DNA from: DASYQD01 sp036005845
GTDB lineage: Bacteria; Acidobacteriota; Thermoanaerobaculia; Multivoradales; JAIOJS01
NCBI GenBank assembly: GCA_036005845.1
Contig: DASYQD010000120.1
Coordinates: forward strand, 1 to 13,051
Direction: 5' to 3'
Length of the DNA: 13,051 nt
In this document: in pieces, positions 1 through 6,815 of the stretch
How positions within the stretch are numbered: the first letter of the stretch is position 1
How the letters are laid out: the number at the start of each line of letters is the position of its first letter
Made by a program: the position numbers and the translations under genes
Notes under the pieces: generated by a model
Database searches by the model: none
Told to the model about the DNA's origin: nothing
What the model saw: the letters and a program-made list of their open reading frames with translations, nothing else

Positions 1-1206
1 GGGGCTTGTGTTCGGGGCCTGGATGAGGTCGGCGATACAGCCACCGGCAGAGCCGACCGTCGTATCGAGCACTACGTCGATGTCGGCGAGCGAGCAATCG
101 GAGCGAACCAGATTGAGGGTGTAGTCGTCGGCCGTAGCGGCTAGCCGATCCACGCCCACCTGGGCGTTCTTCAGCATGTTCACATCGTCAGCCGAAAGCC
201 CGTGGTATCCCTCGCTCAGGTTCTGCGTGGTGTACATCGCCGACTGCGTGCCGGGGTATCCCATGGCCGCTGCAACGGCAACGTTCGCATTCGCCGCATA
301 GTTGCTTCCAGAGGGGAGATTGGCGCGCGCCCGCGAGAACGTGAGGCGGTCGATGACCGTGCCGTCCCTGATGAACGGGTTGTTGTCAGACCGGCGAAAC
401 CACGAGAGATCCTGTACTTGGATCGGCGCGCTCGGACAGGCCGGCCCCGGGCAGGCCGGACAACACGTCGCGCCGGTACATGTCCCGAGCTGAGCGAATC
501 CCCCTTCATCGAGCGTCCCGTTTGTGACGGCACAGGCGTTGCGGGAGGCCTCGTCAGGATCGGGGAGCGGCGGGGCGAAGGGTCCGGGAGGCGGCGGCGC
601 AATGAAGCCACACTGGTTCAAGGGGCTGTCGTCTTTGGTGCCTCGAATCCCATCAGCGCCTGGGAGGATTTCCGTCACAAACCCCGCGTCGGTGAAGCTC
701 GTGCTCTGGCCACAGATGTTGTTGCTGTCGACATCGCACTGGCCGGTGCGCCAGGGCTTATCGATATAGGTAGGCGGCAGCAGGATCTCTTTGTGATTGC
801 TGTGCCCGAGCCCGATGCAGTGTCCGACCTCATGCAGGAGAAGGCCGGCCACGCTCACCGTCGTTCCAGGATCAAGATTGGGATCTTCGATGATCTGGCA
901 CTGCGGACAATTGGAAACCTTGGGCAGCCGGCGGTTGAGGGTGGCGATGACCCAATCCAAGGGCTCTATGAGTGCCTCCTGCCCGACCGGCACGCAGAGC
1001 CGAACCGTGAGCGTGCCGCCAAACGACGCGAACCCCGGCGGGTGCACAATCGCGTACGGCCCGAAGTTGCCGGGAACTGAGGGTCCGCCGGGGTCGTTGG
1101 CGTCCGCGCGAATCTTCTCGACGACAAGCGAGTAGGTGCCACCGGTGGCGCGCGTCGAGAGCAGCAAGGAGAGCAGGACGCCGAGGAGGGCCTGGCCCTT
1201 GCTCAT
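1..1206 (-). CDS. Exported matrixin-like zinc metalloprotease (metzincin), C-terminus cut by window edge
   Basis: The reading frame stays open from ATG at 1206 to the left edge (402 codons, no stop), so the C-terminus is missing. Residues 125-135 read HEVGHCIGLGH, the metzincin zinc site HExxHxxGxxH (His125, Glu126, His129, His135). AMY at about 323-325 is a plausible Met-turn, placing it nearest the matrixin (M10) group. Residues 1-23 form a signal peptide, so it should act outside the cytoplasm. Two similar acidic turns, GADGIRGTKDD (about 183-193) and GVDRLAATADD (about 351-361), may bind calcium; a Cys-rich stretch lies at about 243-258. The start is supported by AAAGGAGG seven bases upstream and by a 4-nt overlap with the preceding gene's stop (1203-1206), implying translational coupling. 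The lower GC than its right-hand neighbours hints at separate origin. Substrate unknown. Confidence 0.85.
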   Translation of the reverse strand, partial: MSKGQALLGVLLSLLLSTRATGGTYSLVVEKIRADANDPGGPSVPGNFGPYAIVHPPGFASFGGTLTVRLCVPVGQEALIEPLDWVIATLNRRLPKVSNCPQCQIIEDPNLDPGTTVSVAGLLLHEVGHCIGLGHSNHKEILLPPTYIDKPWRTGQCDVDSNNICGQSTSFTDAGFVTEILPGADGIRGTKDDSPLNQCGFIAPPPPGPFAPPLPDPDEASRNACAVTNGTLDEGGFAQLGTCTGATCCPACPGPACPSAPIQVQDLSWFRRSDNNPFIRDGTVIDRLTFSRARANLPSGSNYAANANVAVAAAMGYPGTQSAMYTTQNLSEGYHGLSADDVNMLKNAQVGVDRLAATADDYTLNLVRSDCSLADIDVVLDTTVGSAGGCIADLIQAPNTSP

Positions 1207-1817
1207 TGCTCCGCCTCCTTTGTTTTGTGCGTCTCCACGACGGCGCGCACGAGTCGGGCGAGCGCTTGCACCGCCTCCTTCCGTGGGTTCGCTTCGGCCG
1301 CGCTCAATGGCTCGACCAATGCGAAGTCGCGCTCGAACGGACCCAGCGTGACCGTGCCCCTCGAATAACTGGTGAACTGCATGTGCACTCTGAAGACAGC
1401 ACCGTCCATGATTCCAGCGCCAGCAGCATGGAACTCCGTCGCGAGCTCTCCGGGGTCTCTCTCGACCAGGGCGGGGCGCGCGGCCAACGCGGCTAGCTCA
1501 TGCATCTCCTGGGCGTCAAGCACCACAGTGCTCGTGGTCCCGGGTAGCTGGGGCGCCGCAGGCGCCGAAGCGGGCGACGGGGCGTTCTTTGGGAGAGAGG
1601 CGCGCTCGAGGCGCCCATCGCCAAAGAGCGTGTATACGGTGGTCGGACTTCGTCGAAGGAGGGGGTTGCTCCAGGAGATGCGGATCACCGCCTCCGCGGG
1701 ACCGTTCGGGAGCTGAAACTCCGGAGCGGTGATCGGTGCCCGGTCTGCCTCGTTACCTGAACTGCCGGAGCCGAACAGCAGGAGGAGTGCGACGCCGGCA
1801 GCCGGGACTCGAACCAT
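1203..1817 (-). CDS. Exported protein of unknown function, 204 aa, co-transcribed with the metalloprotease
   Basis: I do not recognise a named family. The frame can be extended to 1847, but ATG 1817 is preferred because GGGAGG sits seven bases upstream and the protein then starts directly with a signal sequence (residues 1-21, hydrophobic core about 8-15, no lipobox Cys). The mature part has a beta-rich section with the motif VYTLFGDGRLE (about 61-71), a Pro/Ala-rich linker (about 79-95) and a C-terminal helical tail (about 181-204). Its stop overlaps the metalloprotease start by 4 nt, so the two are almost certainly made together. It could be an inhibitor, chaperone or partner of that protease, but this is only inferred from position. 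The open frame, ribosome site and coupling make it a convincing gene. Confidence 0.75.
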   Translation of the reverse strand: MVRVPAAGVALLLLFGSGSSGNEADRAPITAPEFQLPNGPAEAVIRISWSNPLLRRSPTTVYTLFGDGRLERASLPKNAPSPASAPAAPQLPGTTSTVVLDAQEMHELAALAARPALVERDPGELATEFHAAGAGIMDGAVFRVHMQFTSYSRGTVTLGPFERDFALVEPLSAAEANPRKEAVQALARLVRAVVETHKTKEAEQ

Positions 1818-1866
1818 GAGCGCCTCCCTTCGTGACAGGACTGCCACCCTTCTAGACGGACGCAGC

Positions 1867-1884
1867 CGACGGAATTCCCCGTCG
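1867..1884. promoter_or_regulatory. Perfect inverted repeat upstream of the metalloprotease operon
   Basis: CGACGG and CCGTCG (6-bp arms, 6-base spacer) lie 50-67 bases upstream of ATG 1817. The spacing suits an operator for a dimeric regulator or a small hairpin in the leader. I see no clear -35/-10 pair beside it. Function is inferred from position only. Confidence 0.3.
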
Positions 1885-1959
1885 AAGTCGCAGGCGGCCG
1901 GCGGGCCTTTCTAGGACGATACCTACGCACGGCCGGCTTGCCGGTGCGCCGCTAGCTCG

Positions 1960-2583
1960 GCCATCGAGCGCTTCGTCGTGCGGCAGGACGGCGGCGAGAC
2001 CGAGATCGGCGGCGTCGAGGGCGGCGATCCCGCCGGCTGGTTCCGGGCGACCGGCGGCGCCGCGGTCATCGCCTACGAGAGCAAGCCGACGCCGATCGAG
2101 CTGCGGGCGGCGCGGTTCGAGACTTACCTTCGCCGGTATGGGCTGGAGTCGATCATCGCCGCCCGCGCCAGGAGCGGCGACAGCAAGGAGCCGGGCCGCG
2201 AGAAGTTCTCGCGACAGGCGAAGGCGATTCTCGCCGGGCCGCGGCCGACGGCGGCGGCGAGCCGGCCGGTAGGGCTGCGGTACGAGATCGTGCCCGTCGG
2301 CGACTCCAGCTTCGGAGCCGGAACGTTCCGCGGCCGCGTGCTCTACGAAGGCGAGCCCGCCGCCGGCGCGCTGATCCAGGCGCTCTTGAGCGGCGATCCG
2401 CGCCTGCGCCTCGAGACGCGCAGCGACACTGCGGGCGCCTTCGCCTTCACGCTGCCGCGGCCCGGCGTCTGGCTCGTGGAGTCGGTGCGGATGGTCAAGG
2501 CGCCGTTCTTCTCGCACGCCGACTGGGAGAGTCTCTGGGCCTCGCTCACCTTCGAGACCGTGCCGCGTCCGGGAAGCCCCTGA
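1960..2583 (+). pseudogene. DUF4198-family protein, N-terminally truncated remnant
   Basis: The frame matches the C-terminal part of exported DUF4198 proteins as I recall them: AIERFVV, then GGDPAGW, an acidic YLRRYGLE segment, the REKFSRQAKAIL motif, a GxVLYEGEP beta domain and the closing DWESLWASLTFE near the C-terminus. Family members usually run about 250-280 residues with a signal peptide and an early HDFWIEP-like motif. Here those roughly 70-90 residues are absent. Upstream, in-frame codons (1915-1959) do not resemble the family and TAG at 1912 closes the frame. The first possible start is GTG 1978, with no ribosome site. It is probably a gene broken by rearrangement at about 1915-1960; an assembly join is the alternative. 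DUF4198 proteins are periplasmic and have been linked to metal uptake. Confidence 0.65.
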
Positions 2584-2657
2584 CGTGCTCAGTGCGTCCT
2601 TGTGGCAGGGTTTGGAAAGTTTCGATTCGTTTCGCGGTCAGCTGCGTCTCGCTTCGC

Positions 2658-4229
2658 CTACGACACCCGCGCCGCGGCGCGAACACCGGCCAGCGGCGAG
2701 GTCGGTTGCCGGGCGAGCGGCCGGTCGAGGCAGCGGTACTGCAGCGCCTCGGCGACGTGGGTGGTGTGGATGCGGTCGTGGCCGCCGAGATCGGCGATGG
2801 TGCGCGCCACCTTGAGCAGGCGCGCCAGCGCGCGCGCCGAGAGTCCCAGCCGCTCGAAGGCGGCATCGGCGAGGCGCTGGCTCTTCTCGTCGAGCGCGCA
2901 CCACCGCCGCAGGTCGCGGGCATCCATGGCGGCGTTGACCGGCAGCGGGCGGCCGGCGAAGCGCGCTTCCTGACGGCGGCGTGCGGCGGCCACGCGGGCC
3001 GCCACGGCGGCGCTCGACTCGCCGCCTTCCGCGCGCAGCTCCGCAGCGCTGGGCACTGGCACCTCGACTTGCAGGTCGATGCGGTCGAGCAGCGGACCGG
3101 AGATGCGGGCGCGGTAGCGCTCGACGGTGCCCTCCGGGCAGCGACAAGGGCGGCGTGGGTCGCCGAGGTGACCGCAGGGGCAGGGGTTCATCGCGGCGAC
3201 GAGGGTGAAGCGTGCCGGGAAGGAGAGCCGCGCGCGGCTGCGCACGATCGAGACGACGCCGTCCTCGATCGGCTGGCGCAGCGCCTCGAGCACGTCGCGG
3301 CGGAACTCCGGCAGCTCGTCGAGGAAGAGCACGCCGGCGTGCGCGAGGCTCACCTCGCCGGGGCGCGGCACCGAGCCGCCGCCGATCAATCCGGCGCCGC
3401 TGGTGTGGGCGTGCGGGCTGCGGAACGGGCGCTCGCAGCGCAGGCCGCCGGCGGCGATCTCGCCGGCGAGCGAGTGGATCTTGGTCACCGCGATCGCCTC
3501 GCTCCGGCACAGCGGCGGCAGGATGCCGGGCAGCCGGCGCGCCAGCATCGTCTTGCCGCTGCCGGGAGGGCCGATGAAGATCAGGTTGTGCGCGCCGGCG
3601 GCGGCGATCTCGAGCGCGCGCTTCGGCATCGCCTGTCCGCGCACGTCGGCGAGGTCGGAAGCTCCGGCGTGGAACGGCCGCGGAAACGCCGGCGTCGACA
3701 TGGGCGCGATCGGCCGCTCGCCGCGCAGGTGTGCCAGCGCCTCGTCAAGCGTACCGACGGCGATCACTGCCAGCATGCCGCCGAGCGCTGCCGCCTCCTC
3801 CGCGTTCGATGCCGGCACCAACAGCTCTTGAGCGCCGATCTCGCGCGCCAGCTCGGCGAAGGCGAGCGCGCCGCGCACCGGCCGCAGCGCGCCGTCGAGC
3901 CCCAGCTCGCCGCAGCAGAGCCGTCCCGCCAGCAGCTCGGCGGGCAAGTGGTCGTGCGCCACCATCAGCGCCAGCGCGATGGCGAGGTCGAGGTGGTTGC
4001 CCTCCTTGCGCAAGTCGGCGGGCGCGAGGTTGATCACCACCGAGCGCGGCGGCAGCTCGTAGCCGCAATGGCGGATGGCGGAGCGCACGCGCTCGCGGCT
4101 CTCGCGCACGGCGGCGTCGGGCAGCCCGACGAGCTGGAGCTGCGGCAGCCCGAAGCGGGCGTCGACCTCCACCTGCACGGGCAGGGTCTCGACGCCCCAG
4201 GGCGTTCCGGAGAGCACGCGGGCGAGCAT
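2658..4229 (-). CDS. comM: ComM/YifB family AAA+ ATPase (Mg-chelatase-like)
   Basis: A full-length ComM/YifB protein (523 aa, usual about 500-510). The N-terminal ChlI-like domain (1-170) includes GLPDAAVRESRERVRSA. The AAA+ core has Walker A GPPGSGKT (220-227) and Walker B LFLDEL (301-306), followed by MNPCPCG and a second Cys pair (C350, C352, C362, C364) typical of the family. The C-terminal Mg_chelatase_C domain spans about 395-505. In naturally competent bacteria ComM is a hexameric helicase that drives branch migration during integration of transformed DNA; it is also common in species with no known competence, so its role here is uncertain. The start is placed at MLARVLSG, where the family normally begins; ATG 4238 is possible and 4277 seems too long. 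No good ribosome site is visible. It is divergent from lemA. Confidence 0.93.
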   Translation of the reverse strand: MLARVLSGTPWGVETLPVQVEVDARFGLPQLQLVGLPDAAVRESRERVRSAIRHCGYELPPRSVVINLAPADLRKEGNHLDLAIALALMVAHDHLPAELLAGRLCCGELGLDGALRPVRGALAFAELAREIGAQELLVPASNAEEAAALGGMLAVIAVGTLDEALAHLRGERPIAPMSTPAFPRPFHAGASDLADVRGQAMPKRALEIAAAGAHNLIFIGPPGSGKTMLARRLPGILPPLCRSEAIAVTKIHSLAGEIAAGGLRCERPFRSPHAHTSGAGLIGGGSVPRPGEVSLAHAGVLFLDELPEFRRDVLEALRQPIEDGVVSIVRSRARLSFPARFTLVAAMNPCPCGHLGDPRRPCRCPEGTVERYRARISGPLLDRIDLQVEVPVPSAAELRAEGGESSAAVAARVAAARRRQEARFAGRPLPVNAAMDARDLRRWCALDEKSQRLADAAFERLGLSARALARLLKVARTIADLGGHDRIHTTHVAEALQYRCLDRPLARQPTSPLAGVRAAARVS

Positions 4230-4314
4230 GGCGATCATCAAACGGAAAGCGCGGCCGGCGTCTTGCACGGGCGCCATGGAAGTGTCATGGGCGCTTCCAC
4301 GTAGAGAGCCGCTG

Positions 4315-4344
4315 TTGCTCGCCGGGCGTCCCTCGCCCTACGAT
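4315..4344 (+). promoter_or_regulatory. Candidate sigma-70-type promoter for lemA
   Basis: TTGCTC (4315-4320) and TACGAT (4339-4344) are 18 bases apart and would give a leader of about 30 bases to ATG 4380, which has its own ribosome site. Both hexamers match the housekeeping consensus partly. Confidence 0.4.
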
Positions 4345-4379
4345 GCCGTCGCGGGCGGCAGTTGCAGAAGGAGGTCGCG

Positions 4380-4985
4380 ATGCGTCGAGGTCTGATCGTG
4401 CTGCTGGTGATCGTCGGCTTAGTGGTGGTGCTCGTCGCCACCCTCGCCTCCCAGTACAACCGCCTCGTCAACCTGCAGGAGGACGTGACCTCGCAGTGGG
4501 CGAACGTCGAGAGCTCCTACCAGCGGCGCGCCGATCTCATCCCCAACCTGGTGGCGACGGTCAAGGGATCGGCGCAGTTCGAGCAGGAGACGTTGCGCCA
4601 GGTGGTGGAGGCGCGGGCGAAGGTGGGGCAGGTGACGGCCCAGGCCGGCGCCGGCACGCCCAACGATCCTGCGGCGTTGCAGCGCTTCGCGCAGGCGCAG
4701 GACCAGCTGTCTTCGGCGCTGTCGCGGCTGCTGGTAGTCGTCGAGCGCTATCCGGACATCAAGTCGACGCAGGCCTTTCGCGACCTGATGCCGGCGCTCG
4801 AGGGAACGGAGAATCGCATCAACGTCGAGCGCAACCGCTACAACGAGCTGGCCCGCACGTTCAACGCCACGCGGCGCCGCGTGCCGGTGGCGTGGTTCAT
4901 CAACGCCCTCGGCTGGGACTTCCCGCCCAAGGCCTACTTCGAGGCGCAGGCGGGCGCCGCGACGGCGCCCAAAGTCCAGTTCTAG
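4380..4985 (+). CDS. lemA: LemA family membrane-anchored protein
   Basis: 201 aa, a normal LemA length. One N-terminal membrane span (about 4-24) is followed by the family's helical-bundle domain: YNRLVNLQEDVTSQWANVE (27-45), QRRADLIPNLV (48-58), and later RYPDIKSTQAFRDLM and GTENRINVERNRYN. The last section ends with the usual aromatic FPPKAYFEA stretch. LemA proteins have their bulk outside the cytoplasm; the molecular role is not established. Start ATG 4380 is chosen because AGAAGGAGG lies about five bases upstream; the TTG at 4362 would put that site inside the gene. LemA is often followed by a TPM-domain (YgcG-like) gene, but here the next gene is on the opposite strand, so it stands alone. 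Confidence 0.93.
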   Translation: MRRGLIVLLVIVGLVVVLVATLASQYNRLVNLQEDVTSQWANVESSYQRRADLIPNLVATVKGSAQFEQETLRQVVEARAKVGQVTAQAGAGTPNDPAALQRFAQAQDQLSSALSRLLVVVERYPDIKSTQAFRDLMPALEGTENRINVERNRYNELARTFNATRRRVPVAWFINALGWDFPPKAYFEAQAGAATAPKVQF

Positions 4986-4986
4986 C

Positions 4987-5072
4987 CCCGGCCGCTTCGC
5001 CCCCCTCGCAGGGCTCGGTGCGGCTACGCGGCCGGGTCAAGGTCGTCGGTCGGTCGGCCAGGCCGCCCGACC
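4987..5072. terminator. Hairpin-forming sequence between convergent lemA and the YbjN-like gene
   Basis: Two inverted repeats fill the gap. CCCGGCCGC (4987-4995) pairs with GCGGCCGGG (5028-5036) over a 32-base loop. GGTCGGTCGGCC (5048-5059) pairs with GGCCGCCCGACC (5061-5072) with one mismatch and a 1-base centre, so the innermost pairs must open. Neither has a T-run, so this is a guess at bidirectional termination based on convergent placement. Confidence 0.4.
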
Positions 5073-5085
5073 TCAGGAGCTAGCG

Positions 5086-5592
5086 CTAGTACTCGTCCGA
5101 CGACGCGCCGAGCTGCTCCTTCTCCATCTCATCGGCCATCTCGGCGACGCTGATGAGGGCGGCGGCGAGCGCCTTGGAGGTCAGCCCCTCGGTGGGCAGG
5201 TTGTGGTAGCAGAAGACGTAGGTCTTCTTCTCCACCTCCTCGATGCCGAAGTAGCCGAGCTTCTGCTCGCCGTTGACTTCGAGGAGGCGCTTGGCTAGCG
5301 CCGGCGTCAGGTTGCCCTTGATCTCCATCACCCAGGAGTAGATCTCGACGATGCCGACGTCGCGCACGTCCGATTGCGGCTGCAGGAAGACCTGCTGGCT
5401 GCGACCGTCGGTGAACGAGTAGGTGCGCCGCAGCCGGTCGTCGTCCTGCTGATAGGTGAGCTTCTCCTTGTCGAGCAGCTTGGTCAGCATGGCCGGCGTC
5501 GTCGACGTCTTCTCGTCGTCTTTGTCGGCCGCCTGCGCGGCGGTGGTGGCGAGGAGGGCAGCGAAGGCGAAGGCGATGAGAGGACGACGCAT
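5086..5592 (-). CDS. Exported YbjN-like protein
   Basis: 168 aa with a clear signal peptide (1-21, ending AAQA). The mature part looks like a YbjN/type III secretion chaperone-like fold: a short helix with LLDKEKLTYQQDDDR, beta strands (TYSFTDG, QVFLQP, VEIYSWVM), then ALAKRLLEVNGEQKLGYFGIEE, YVFCYHNLP and a long C-terminal helix. The family call comes from pattern recognition and is moderate. YbjN-type proteins are usually described as sensory or chaperone-like, but the export signal points to a periplasmic role. AAGGAG lies about nine bases before ATG. The start is 30 bases after the hemE stop on the same strand, so the two are probably one transcript, although no functional link to haem synthesis is evident. 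Confidence 0.7.
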   Translation of the reverse strand: MRRPLIAFAFAALLATTAAQAADKDDEKTSTTPAMLTKLLDKEKLTYQQDDDRLRRTYSFTDGRSQQVFLQPQSDVRDVGIVEIYSWVMEIKGNLTPALAKRLLEVNGEQKLGYFGIEEVEKKTYVFCYHNLPTEGLTSKALAAALISVAEMADEMEKEQLGASSDEY

Positions 5593-5622
5593 CGAGGTGG
5601 CTCCTTGGAAATGACGGACGGT

Positions 5623-6678
5623 TCAACCAACCGGTGCCAGCACGTGGCGCTGCACCGCGGAGACGAAAGCCTGAGCGTTTTCCGGCGGCGTGTTGGGGAG
5701 GATGCCGTGACCGAGGTTGACGACGTGGCCGCCGCCGGCGCCGCGCCGCAGCAGCTCGGCGGTGGCCTCTTCGATCCGCTGAGGCGAGGCGAGGAGCGCG
5801 GTGGGGTCGAGGTTGCCTTGCAGCACCTTGCCGGGACCGACAATGACGCGCACCTCGTCGAGCGGCAGGCGCCAGTCGACGGAGATCACCTCCACCGGCA
5901 GGTCGCGAAGCTCGGAGAGCAGGTGGGCGCCGTTGTTGAGGTAGTAGATCAGCGGCACCCACTCGGGCCGGTCGCGTAGCGCTTCGACCACGATCCTCAG
6001 TGCCGGCAGCGCCAGCTCGCGATACCGGCGCGCGTCGAGCAGTCCGCCCCAGGTGTCGAAGAGCTGGATCACCTGCGCGCCGGCGTCGATTTGGGCCGAG
6101 AGGTAGCGCGCCGAGACTTCGGCGAGCCGGCGAAGCAGCCGCGCGAGGCCGCGCGGGTCTTCGAAGCTCCAACCGAGCAGGTGGCCGAAGTGCTTCGAGG
6201 CGCCGCCCTCGACGAGGTAGGCGGCCAGCGTCCACGGCGTGCCGCCGAAGCCGATGAGCGGCACCGACCGCTCGGCGGTCATCGCAGCGAGGCCGCGCTG
6301 CGCCTGGCGGATGGCGGCGAAGACGTAGCCCAGCTCGCGCTCGACGTCGGGATCGGCGAGCGCCGCGACGTCGGCGGCGGTGCGCACCGGCCGGTCGAAG
6401 ACCGGACCGTCGCCGGCGGCGAAGCGCAGGCCGGCGCCCATGGCGTCGAGCGGCAGCAGGATGTCGGCGAAGACGATCGCCGCGTCGACGCCGAGGCGCC
6501 GCACCGGTTGCAGCGTCACCTCCGCCGCCAGCTCTGGCGTCCGGCAGAGGGTGAGGAAATCCACCTTCTCGCGCAGCGCGCGGTACTCGGGGAGGTAGCG
6601 GCCCGCCTGCCGCATCAGCCACACCGGGCGCCGTTCGGTGGGCTCGTTCCGGCACGCCCGGAGGAAGAGGTCGTTCAT
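5623..6678 (-). CDS. hemE: Uroporphyrinogen decarboxylase
   Basis: HemE catalyses the four decarboxylations of uroporphyrinogen III to coproporphyrinogen III in cytoplasmic haem biosynthesis. At 351 aa it matches the usual 340-355. Signature 1 is RPVWLMRQAGRYLPEY (17-32), with the substrate-binding arginines R23 and R27; the catalytic aspartate is D72 in FADILLPLDAMG; signature 2 is GFGGTPWTLAAYLVEGG (143-159), including Y154; FDTWGG (207-212) and NLGHGILPNTPPENA (321-335, with conserved His323) follow. The frame extends to 6888, but MNDLFLRA at 6678 matches where family members begin and the longer N-terminus is low-complexity. No strong ribosome site precedes it. It is divergent from hutH across 136 bases; no other haem genes are in view. 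Confidence 0.97.
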   Translation of the reverse strand: MNDLFLRACRNEPTERRPVWLMRQAGRYLPEYRALREKVDFLTLCRTPELAAEVTLQPVRRLGVDAAIVFADILLPLDAMGAGLRFAAGDGPVFDRPVRTAADVAALADPDVERELGYVFAAIRQAQRGLAAMTAERSVPLIGFGGTPWTLAAYLVEGGASKHFGHLLGWSFEDPRGLARLLRRLAEVSARYLSAQIDAGAQVIQLFDTWGGLLDARRYRELALPALRIVVEALRDRPEWVPLIYYLNNGAHLLSELRDLPVEVISVDWRLPLDEVRVIVGPGKVLQGNLDPTALLASPQRIEEATAELLRRGAGGGHVVNLGHGILPNTPPENAQAFVSAVQRHVLAPVG

Positions 6679-6798
6679 CGGCCGCTCATCGGAACGAAGG
6701 GCAGGATAACACCCGGCCCCGCGGCGGAGGTGGTCGCCACGAGATCGCCGCCAGCCTGCCGCGGCTCGGCCGCGCGCGGCGCCGGCGCCACTCGCCGT

Positions 6799-6815
6799 TA
6801 TACATTCGCCGCACA
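6799..6815 (+). promoter_or_regulatory. Candidate -10 element for a leaderless hutH transcript
   Basis: TATACA (6799-6804) ends ten bases before ATG 6815, so transcription would start within a few bases of the start codon. No Shine-Dalgarno sequence precedes the ATG and no convincing -35 is visible. This fits a TANNNT-type leaderless start. hutU has the same arrangement. Confidence 0.45.

Noticed and set aside
202..1080. Plus-strand open frame (292 codons) opposite the metalloprotease
   Set aside because: The minus-strand frame has a zinc site, signal peptide, strong ribosome site and coupling to its neighbour; the plus frame has no start signal or motif.
1915..1960. A one-base frameshift near 1951-1954 that would extend the DUF4198 remnant upstream (another frame ends GLPVRR before a stop)
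   Set aside because: Upstream residues in that frame do not show the expected N-terminal features of the family (signal peptide, HDFWIEP-like motif), so truncation explains the data better than a frameshift alone.
2592..4304. Long plus-strand open frame (570 codons) over comM
   Set aside because: It is antisense to a clearly recognisable ComM, is extremely rich in Arg/His/Ala, and has no domain pattern. In very GC-rich DNA the opposite strand of a real gene often stays open.
4250..4310. Short GCGCC/GGCGC and GGAAG/CTTCC repeats between comM and lemA
   Set aside because: Arms of five bases with no consistent spacing; not distinguishable from background.
5080..5089. CTAGCGCTAG palindrome over the stop codon of the YbjN-like gene
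   Set aside because: Ten bases, at a stop codon, with no second copy noticed; most likely chance, although CTAG is rare in some genomes.
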